64,000 nucleotides of DNA from Luteimicrobium album. Lineage in GTDB: Bacteria > Actinomycetota > Actinomycetes > Actinomycetales > Cellulomonadaceae. Position 1 is the first letter of the stretch. Every line of letters begins with the position of its first letter. The notes beneath the pieces are model-generated. The model saw only the letters and a list, made by a program, of their open reading frames with translations. It did not search any database and had not been told where the DNA came from. Below, one piece after another: positions 58,075 to 64,000 of the stretch. Position numbers and translations under genes: made by a program. The stretch is taken from NCBI RefSeq assembly GCF_030161555.1, contig NZ_BSUK01000001.1:3720001-3784000 (forward strand), in the 5' to 3' direction.

Positions 58075-59508
58075 TCAGCCGACCGAGCCCTCCATCTGCA
58101 GCTCGATGAGACGGTTGAGCTCGAGCGCGTACTCCATGGGCAGCTCGCGCGCGATGGGCTCGATGAAGCCGCGCACGATCGTCGCCATGGCCTCCGTCTC
58201 CTCGAGCCCACGGGACATCAGGTAGAAGAGCTGATCCTCGCTCACCTTGGAGACGGTGGCCTCGTGGCCCATCTCGACGTCGTCGACACGCACGTCGACG
58301 TACGGGTACGTGTCGGAGCGCGAGATCGTGTCCACGAGCAGCGCGTCGCACAGGACGTTCGACTTCGAGTTGTGGGCGCTCTCCATGACCTGCACGAGCC
58401 CGCGGTACGACGAGCGGCCACCGCCGCGCGAGACGGACTTGGAGATGATCGAGCTCGACGTATGCGGCGCGAGGTGCACCATCTTCGAGCCCGTGTCCTG
58501 GTGCTGGCCCTCGCCGGCGAACGCGATCGACAGGGTCTCGCCCTTGGCGTGCTCGCCCATGAGGTAGACGGCCGGGTACTTCATGGTGACCTTGGAGCCG
58601 ATGTTGCCGTCGACCCACTCCATGGTGCCGCCCTCGGCGACCGTCGCACGCTTGGTCACGAGGTTGTACACGTTGTTCGACCAGTTCTGGATGGTCGTGT
58701 ACCGGACGCGGGCGTTCTTCTTGACGACGATCTCGACGACGGCGGAGTGCAGCGAGTCGCTCGAGTAGATCGGGGCGGTGCAGCCCTCGACGTAGTGCAC
58801 GTACGAGCCCTCGTCCGCGATGATCAGCGTCCGCTCGAACTGGCCCATGTTCTCGGTGTTGATCCGGAAGTAGGCCTGCAGCGGGATCTCGACGTGGACG
58901 CCCGGCGGCACGTAGACGAACGACCCGCCCGACCACACGGCCGTGTTGAGCGCGGCGAACTTGTTGTCGCCCGACGGGATGACCGTGCCGAAGTACTCCT
59001 CGAAGATCTCCGGGTGCTCGCGCAGGGCCGTGTCCGTGTCGAGGAAGAGCACGCCCTGAGCCTCGAGCTGCTCGTTGATCTGGTGGTAGACGACCTCGGA
59101 CTCGTACTGCGCGGCGACGCCCGCGACGAGGCGCTGCTTCTCCGCCTCCGGGATGCCGAGCTTGTCGTAGGTGGCCTTGATGTCCGGGGGCAGGTCGTCC
59201 CACGTCGCGGCCTGCTTCTCGGTCGACCGCACGAAGTACTTGATCGAGTCGAAGTCGATGCCGGACAGGTCGGCACCCCAGTGCGGCATGGGCTTCTTCT
59301 CGAAGAGCCGCAGGGCCTTCAGGCGCGTCTTCAGCATCCACTCGGACTCGTTCTTGAGCTCCGAGATGTTCCGGACGACGTCCTCGGACAGGCCGCGGCG
59401 CGCGGTGGCGCCGGCGTCGTCGGAGTCGTGCCAGCCGTACCCGTAGCCACCGATCTCGGCGATGATCTCGTCGTCGGTGCGGCGGGTTTCCTGGGTGGGG
59501 GCGCTCAT
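58075..59508 (-). CDS. sufB: SufB scaffold subunit
   Basis: The 477-residue protein has [16 protein letters not shown] near the N-terminus, [38 protein letters not shown] and [17 protein letters not shown]. Nascent clusters assemble on the SufBD interface. ATG 59508 has GGAAGG upstream; however, the sufR frame runs into it without a stop. Confidence 0.95.
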   Translation of the reverse strand: MSAPTQETRRTDDEIIAEIGGYGYGWHDSDDAGATARRGLSEDVVRNISELKNESEWMLKTRLKALRLFEKKPMPHWGADLSGIDFDSIKYFVRSTEKQAATWDDLPPDIKATYDKLGIPEAEKQRLVAGVAAQYESEVVYHQINEQLEAQGVLFLDTDTALREHPEIFEEYFGTVIPSGDNKFAALNTAVWSGGSFVYVPPGVHVEIPLQAYFRINTENMGQFERTLIIADEGSYVHYVEGCTAPIYSSDSLHSAVVEIVVKKNARVRYTTIQNWSNNVYNLVTKRATVAEGGTMEWVDGNIGSKVTMKYPAVYLMGEHAKGETLSIAFAGEGQHQDTGSKMVHLAPHTSSSIISKSVSRGGGRSSYRGLVQVMESAHNSKSNVLCDALLVDTISRSDTYPYVDVRVDDVEMGHEATVSKVSEDQLFYLMSRGLEETEAMATIVRGFIEPIARELPMEYALELNRLIELQMEGSVG

Positions 59509-60264
59509 CTGCTTCCTTCCGCGGGGGCGGGGTGACGTGCTCGGTGGGGGTGCGGCCGCCGCCGAGGCGACGACCGGGACGTTCGTGGTGCACACGTGAC
59601 CGCCCGCGGCCAGCGTGGCGAGGCGTTGCGTGTGCGTGCCGAGGAGCTCCGTGAAGACCTGGGCCTCCGCCTCGCACAGCTCCGGGAACTCGGCGGCGAT
59701 CTGCTGCACGGGGCAGTGCCCCTGGCAGAGCTGGACGAGCCGCACGCTCGCGCCGGGCAGGCCGGCTGAGACCGGTCGGACGCTCGCGGCGTACCCGTCG
59801 GCGGCCAGCAGGGCCGCGAGCTGCTCGACGCGGCCTGCGACGTCGGGGGCGTCGACGCCCTCGCGGTAGCGCTCGGCCATCCCAGCGAAACGCTCGGCGG
59901 CGAAGGTCTCGACGGCCTCGGGGCCGACGTGGTCGCGCAGGAACCTCAGCGCGGCGCCGGCGAGCTCGGGATACTCGCCCGCCATGTGCGACTGCCCGCG
60001 CCGGGTCGCGACGTAGCGCCGCGCGGGACGGCCGCGCTGCGCCTTGCCGGGCCCGTGCGCGCCCGCGTCGTGGACGGCGATCAGGCCGTCCTCCTCGAGG
60101 CACGCCAGGTGGCGGCGCACACCGGCCGACGTGAGACCGAGATCGGCGGCGAGGCTCGCGGCGCTGACCGGACCCTCGGAGGCGATGAGGGCGAGCACCC
60201 GCTCGCGGGTCGAGGCGTCAGCCGAGACCTCGTCGGTCGCCACCGCGGCATGGATGGTCGCCAC
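59505..60264 (-). CDS. sufR: SufR Fe-S-sensing repressor (no in-frame stop before sufB)
   Basis: N-terminal ArsR/DeoR-like HTH ([40 protein letters not shown]) and C-terminal cluster cysteines in [18 protein letters not shown] and GGHVCTTN. SufR represses suf when clusters are replete. GTG 60264 follows GGAGGTG. The observed frame continues into sufB, giving 729 codons; a TGA in another frame overlaps the sufB ATG as ATGA at 59505-59507, so missing bases in the Pro-rich tail are the simplest reading. Confidence 0.87.
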
Positions 60265-60294
60265 CCGGTCACCTCCCTCAGCCGTCGCCGGACG

Positions 60295-60317
60295 TTAGGA
60301 AACATTGTCGTTGCCAA
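60295..60317. promoter_or_regulatory. Candidate SufR operator
   Basis: On the minus strand TTGGCAAC-N6-GTTTCCTA is an imperfect inverted repeat (6 of 8 arm positions) about 30 bases upstream of sufR, where autorepression would act. Confidence 0.45.
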
Positions 60318-60431
60318 AATCGGCGCGTGCAAGCAAGGCGCCCCTTACGTGACGAGACGAACACCCCCGCCGACGCCCCGGGCGCTCGCCGCGGGCCGGA
60401 CGGTCAGGCGGGCCTCCTACACTGGGCCCTC

Positions 60432-61432
<1,001 letters not shown>

Positions 61433-61436
<4 letters not shown>

Positions 61437-62224
61437 GCTCGCCCGCCGCCACCACGCCCGGGGTCGGCGCGCCGCACGCGGGTCCCGCACCTGCCTGGCG
61501 CCGCGTCGCCGCCCAGGCCGCGTTCGAGACCCGTGCGATCCTGCGCAACGGCGAGCAGATCCTCGTCACGGTCCTGCTCCCGCTGTTCCTGCTCATCGGG
61601 CTCGACCGCGTGCACGCCGTCGAGCTCGACACGTCGGGGGCCAGCCGGATCGACTTCCTGACGCCCGGCGTGCTCGCCGTCGCCGTGATGTCCACCGCCT
61701 TCACCTCGCAGGCCATCGCGACCGCGTTCGACCGGCGCAACGGCGTCCTGCGCCTGATGGCGACCACGCCGCTCGGGCGGGGCGGCCTGCTCGCAGGCAA
61801 GGTGCTGGGTGTCCTCGCCGTCGAGGTCGTGCAGGCGGTGGTGCTCGTCGTCGTGGCCCTGGTGCTCGGCTGGCACCCGCACGCGGCCGGGATCCCGCTG
61901 GCCGTCGTCGCGGCGCTCCTCGGGACCGCGGCGTTCACGGCGCTCGCGCTGCTCGTCGCCGGGACCCTCCGCGCCGAGGGCGTCCTCGCGCTCGCCAACC
62001 TGCTGCTCGTCGTCCTGATCGTGGCGGGCGGCGTGCTGGTCCCGCCCGCGCACCTGGCCGGCTGGTGGAGCCACGTCGCAGCGCTGCTGCCCTCGGGCGC
62101 CCTGGGCGACGCCATGCGCGGCGCCCTCCTCGACGGGTCGATCCCCGTCGGGCCGGTGCTCGTCCTGCTCGCGTGGACCGTCGTCCTCGGCTGGGCGACA
62201 CGGCGGTGGTTCCGGTGGCAGTGA
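61433..62224 (+). CDS. ABC-2 type permease
   Basis: The 263-residue protein has six hydrophobic segments (ILVTVLLPLFLLIGL, FLTPGVLAVAVMSTAF, AVEVVQAVVLVVVALVLGW, AVVAALLGTAAFTALALLVAG, LANLLLVVLIVAGGVLV, PVLVLLAWTVVLGW). Partner of the overlapping ATPase. In many actinobacteria this pair lies beside heme A synthase and suf genes. Confidence 0.92.
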
Positions 62225-62290
62225 CGGCGCCCGCACGATCTCACAGCCCCGGGATTCCGGCCGGGAGCCCCCGTCGCTTACCGTGGTCGC

Positions 62291-63277
62291 GTGAGCACCG
62301 CGACCCGTACCGGCGACGACGCGCCACCCGCCCCGAGCGCGCTCGGCCGCGTCCTCGACCGCGCGGCCCGGTGGACCCGTGCCGTCGTAATCGCCAACCT
62401 CGTCGGTCAGCTCGCGATCATCGTCACGGGCGGCTTCGTCCGCCTGACGGGCTCGGGCCTCGGCTGCGAGACGTGGCCCGAGTGCCACCCGGGCAGCTTC
62501 ACGCCCGTCCGGCACGCCGCGACCGGTTACCACCAGGCGATCGAGTTCGGGAACCGCATGGTGACGTTCCTGCTCGTCGTCGTCGCGGCCGCGACCGCGG
62601 TCCTCGTCTGGCGGCAGCGGTCCCGTGCGGCGTCGCTCCGCAGGCTCGGCCTCGTCCCCCTGCTCGGCGTGCTCGTGCAGGCTGTCCTCGGCGGCATCAC
62701 CGTCCTGACCGACCTCGCGCCCCTGATGGTCGCGGTGCACCTGCTCGTCTCGATGGCGCTCGTCTGGCTCTCGACGCTGTTGCTCGTCCGCCTCGACGAG
62801 GGTGACGGGCCGCCGCACCGCGTCGTCGACCCCGGTACCTGGACGCTGTCCCGGGTGCTCGGCGTCGTCCTCGTGCCCGTGCTCGCTCTCGGCACGATCA
62901 CGACCGGCTCCGGCCCCCACGGCGGCGACGACGTGCACGACGACCGCCTCCCGTTCGACCCCGAGAGCGTCGCGCGTCTCCACGCCGCGACCGTGTGGCT
63001 CTTCGTCCTGGTCCTCGCCTGGCTCCTGTGGCGGACGCGCCGCTTCCCCACGCCCCAGCGGGTACGCCGCGCGCTGCTCGCCGTCCTCGGGCTCGTCCTC
63101 GTCCAGGGCGTCGTCGGCTACGTGCAGTACTTCACCGGTCTACCCATCGGGCTCGTCGCGATCCACATGCTGCTCGCCGCGTGCCTCACGGCCACGACGA
63201 CCTGGGCGCTGCTGACGATGCGCGAGCGCAAGCCGGTCGCCGCGACCGTCCCCGACGGAGCCCCCGCCCAGGCCTGA
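62291..63277 (+). CDS. ctaA: Heme A synthase (COX15/CtaA)
   Basis: The 328-residue membrane protein has eight helices and COX15 landmarks: GGFVRLTGSGLGCETWPECHPGSF (abbreviated), HQAIEFGNRMVTF with a heme-ligand histidine, GGITVLTDLAPLMVAVHLLV, LGTITTGSGPHGGD and VARLHAATVWLF. It converts heme O to heme A for cytochrome oxidase. TACCGT ends 6 bases before GTG 62291. Confidence 0.95.
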   Translation: MSTATRTGDDAPPAPSALGRVLDRAARWTRAVVIANLVGQLAIIVTGGFVRLTGSGLGCETWPECHPGSFTPVRHAATGYHQAIEFGNRMVTFLLVVVAAATAVLVWRQRSRAASLRRLGLVPLLGVLVQAVLGGITVLTDLAPLMVAVHLLVSMALVWLSTLLLVRLDEGDGPPHRVVDPGTWTLSRVLGVVLVPVLALGTITTGSGPHGGDDVHDDRLPFDPESVARLHAATVWLFVLVLAWLLWRTRRFPTPQRVRRALLAVLGLVLVQGVVGYVQYFTGLPIGLVAIHMLLAACLTATTTWALLTMRERKPVAATVPDGAPAQA

Positions 63278-63307
63278 CGCGATGCCCACGCCCACCGACG
63301 TCGCGGC

Positions 63308-63493
63308 GTGCGCGTCCCGCTCACGTGCCGCACGTGCGGCGGCGACCGGTTCTACCAGCGGGAGATCAAGCTCCAGACGACGGGGCTCACGTTCTTCGAC
63401 CTGGACTGGCTGAACCGCTCGGCCGACGGCGCGATCTGCGCCGCGTGCGGGTTCGTGCACACGTTCGCGGGCGACGCGCACCAGTGGGGCTGA
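63308..63493 (+). CDS. Small zinc-ribbon protein
   Basis: The 61-residue frame has LTCRTCGGDRFYQREIKLQT and ICAACGFVHTFAG, two CxxC pairs expected to hold one zinc. As it stands the start is GTG 63308. ATG 63282 with one base missing in between would add about nine residues (MPTPTDVA...) and may be the true start. Function unknown. Confidence 0.75.
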   Translation: MRVPLTCRTCGGDRFYQREIKLQTTGLTFFDLDWLNRSADGAICAACGFVHTFAGDAHQWG

Positions 63494-63517
63494 CTGTCAG
63501 TGCTCCCGTCAGCGACA

Positions 63518-63537
63518 TGACAGCGCCCTGACAGCGC
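63518..63537. promoter_or_regulatory. Direct repeats upstream of the DrrA-like gene
   Basis: TGACAGCGC occurs at 63518-63526 and 63529-63537, an 11-base period typical of OmpR-type regulator sites. A CTGTCAG in the opposite sense lies at 63493-63500. No regulator is identified. Confidence 0.45.
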
Positions 63538-63583
63538 ACCTGGCGATGCTGGACCCGTTCCCGCAACCAGGAGGTAGGTAGGC

Positions 63584-64000
63584 ATGTCCACCCGCAGCTC
63601 CGGAGACTGGGCCGTCGAGGCCCACGGACTCGTCAAGGTCTTCGGCGACAACCGCGCCGTCGACGGCGTCGACCTGTCGGTCCGCACCGGCAGCGTCTAC
63701 GGCGTCCTCGGCCCCAACGGCGCCGGCAAGACGACCACCATCCGCATGCTCGCGACGCTGCTCAAGGCGGACGCGGGCGAGGCCAGGATCTTCGGCCACG
63801 ACGTCTTCCGCGAGCCGTTCGTCGTGCGCCAGCTCATCGGCGTCACCGGCCAGTACGCGTCGGTCGACGAGACGCTCAGCGCGACCGAGAACCTCATGCT
63901 GTTCTGCAGGCTCAACGGCCTGTCGCGCGCGGAGTCGCGCAAGCGCAGCGCCGACCTGCTCGAGGCCTTCGCGCTGACCGAGGCCGCCAGGCGGCCGCTC
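63584..64000 (+). CDS. Daunorubicin-resistance-type ABC ATPase (N-terminal part, runs off the window)
   Basis: The first 139 residues contain [20 protein letters not shown], Walker [19 protein letters not shown] and [18 protein letters not shown], matching DrrA-type exporter ATPases. AGGAGG precedes ATG 63584. Signature and Walker B lie beyond base 64000. Confidence 0.93.
   Translation, partial: MSTRSSGDWAVEAHGLVKVFGDNRAVDGVDLSVRTGSVYGVLGPNGAGKTTTIRMLATLLKADAGEARIFGHDVFREPFVVRQLIGVTGQYASVDETLSATENLMLFCRLNGLSRAESRKRSADLLEAFALTEAARRPL

Noticed and set aside
56233-59535. A 1100-codon plus-strand frame opposite the suf genes
   Set aside because: It is the antisense of SufB, SufD and the Rieske ferredoxin, with no domain of its own.

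Overview
The window is very GC-rich (roughly 73-74% by eye) and has actinobacterial gene content: an imuA-imuB-dnaE2 mutasome behind a LexA box, DtxR/IdeR-type iron boxes, a SufRBDCSUT iron-sulfur operon, PAS-ANTAR regulators, glgC/glgA(M), mycothiol-type DinB-fold proteins, DUF3099-SURF1 and CtaA. Together with a secreted chitinase this fits a Micrococcales member near Cellulosimicrobium/Cellulomonas; the genus is an inference.

Layout. 1-4252: SOS mutagenesis cassette (minus), cut by the window start. 4421-6349: PEBP-like protein, YbaK-like deacylase, DUF1361 membrane protein. 6567-9452: lower-GC island with hydrolase, unknown protein, LysR regulator and an IS110-type transposase remnant. 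9535-15765: iron-siderophore uptake with two paralogous lipoprotein binding proteins and two matching iron-box promoters. 15812-19125: quinone-oxidoreductase-like gene and three PAS-ANTAR paralogs. 19257-26545: gluconokinase, rRNA-methyltransferase-like gene, a TetR-controlled epoxide hydrolase unit, a MarR/DinB-fold pair, an MFS exporter. 26792-28243: chitinase, closed by a long hairpin. 28343-34607: heterodimeric ABC exporter, TetR, DGPF protein and ECF42-like sigma factor. 34653-41937: SPFH/NfeD pair, ABC ATPase, glycogen genes, serB. 42041-44219: fabG-fabI-sixA. 44441-51080: DUF3099, SURF1, ABC-F, zinc peptidase, MntH. 51085-53262: VOC remnant, MFS/MarR operon. 53408-60264: suf operon. 60432-64000: ABC transporter, heme A synthase, zinc-ribbon protein, and the start of a DrrA-like ATPase.

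Two properties run through the whole window. First, about 29 genes-interrupting frame breaks are all explained by one missing base in or beside a short G/C run, even in housekeeping genes (glgC, sufC, sufS, serB, mntH). I read these as assembly/sequencing deletions, join the pieces, and give outer coordinates. Second, many genes have a TANNNT-like -10 element ending 6-9 bases before the start codon, so leaderless transcripts appear common.

No tRNA, rRNA, CRISPR array or intact mobile element was recognised. The only stretch over 300 bases without an intact gene is 9007-9534, which holds the transposase remnant.
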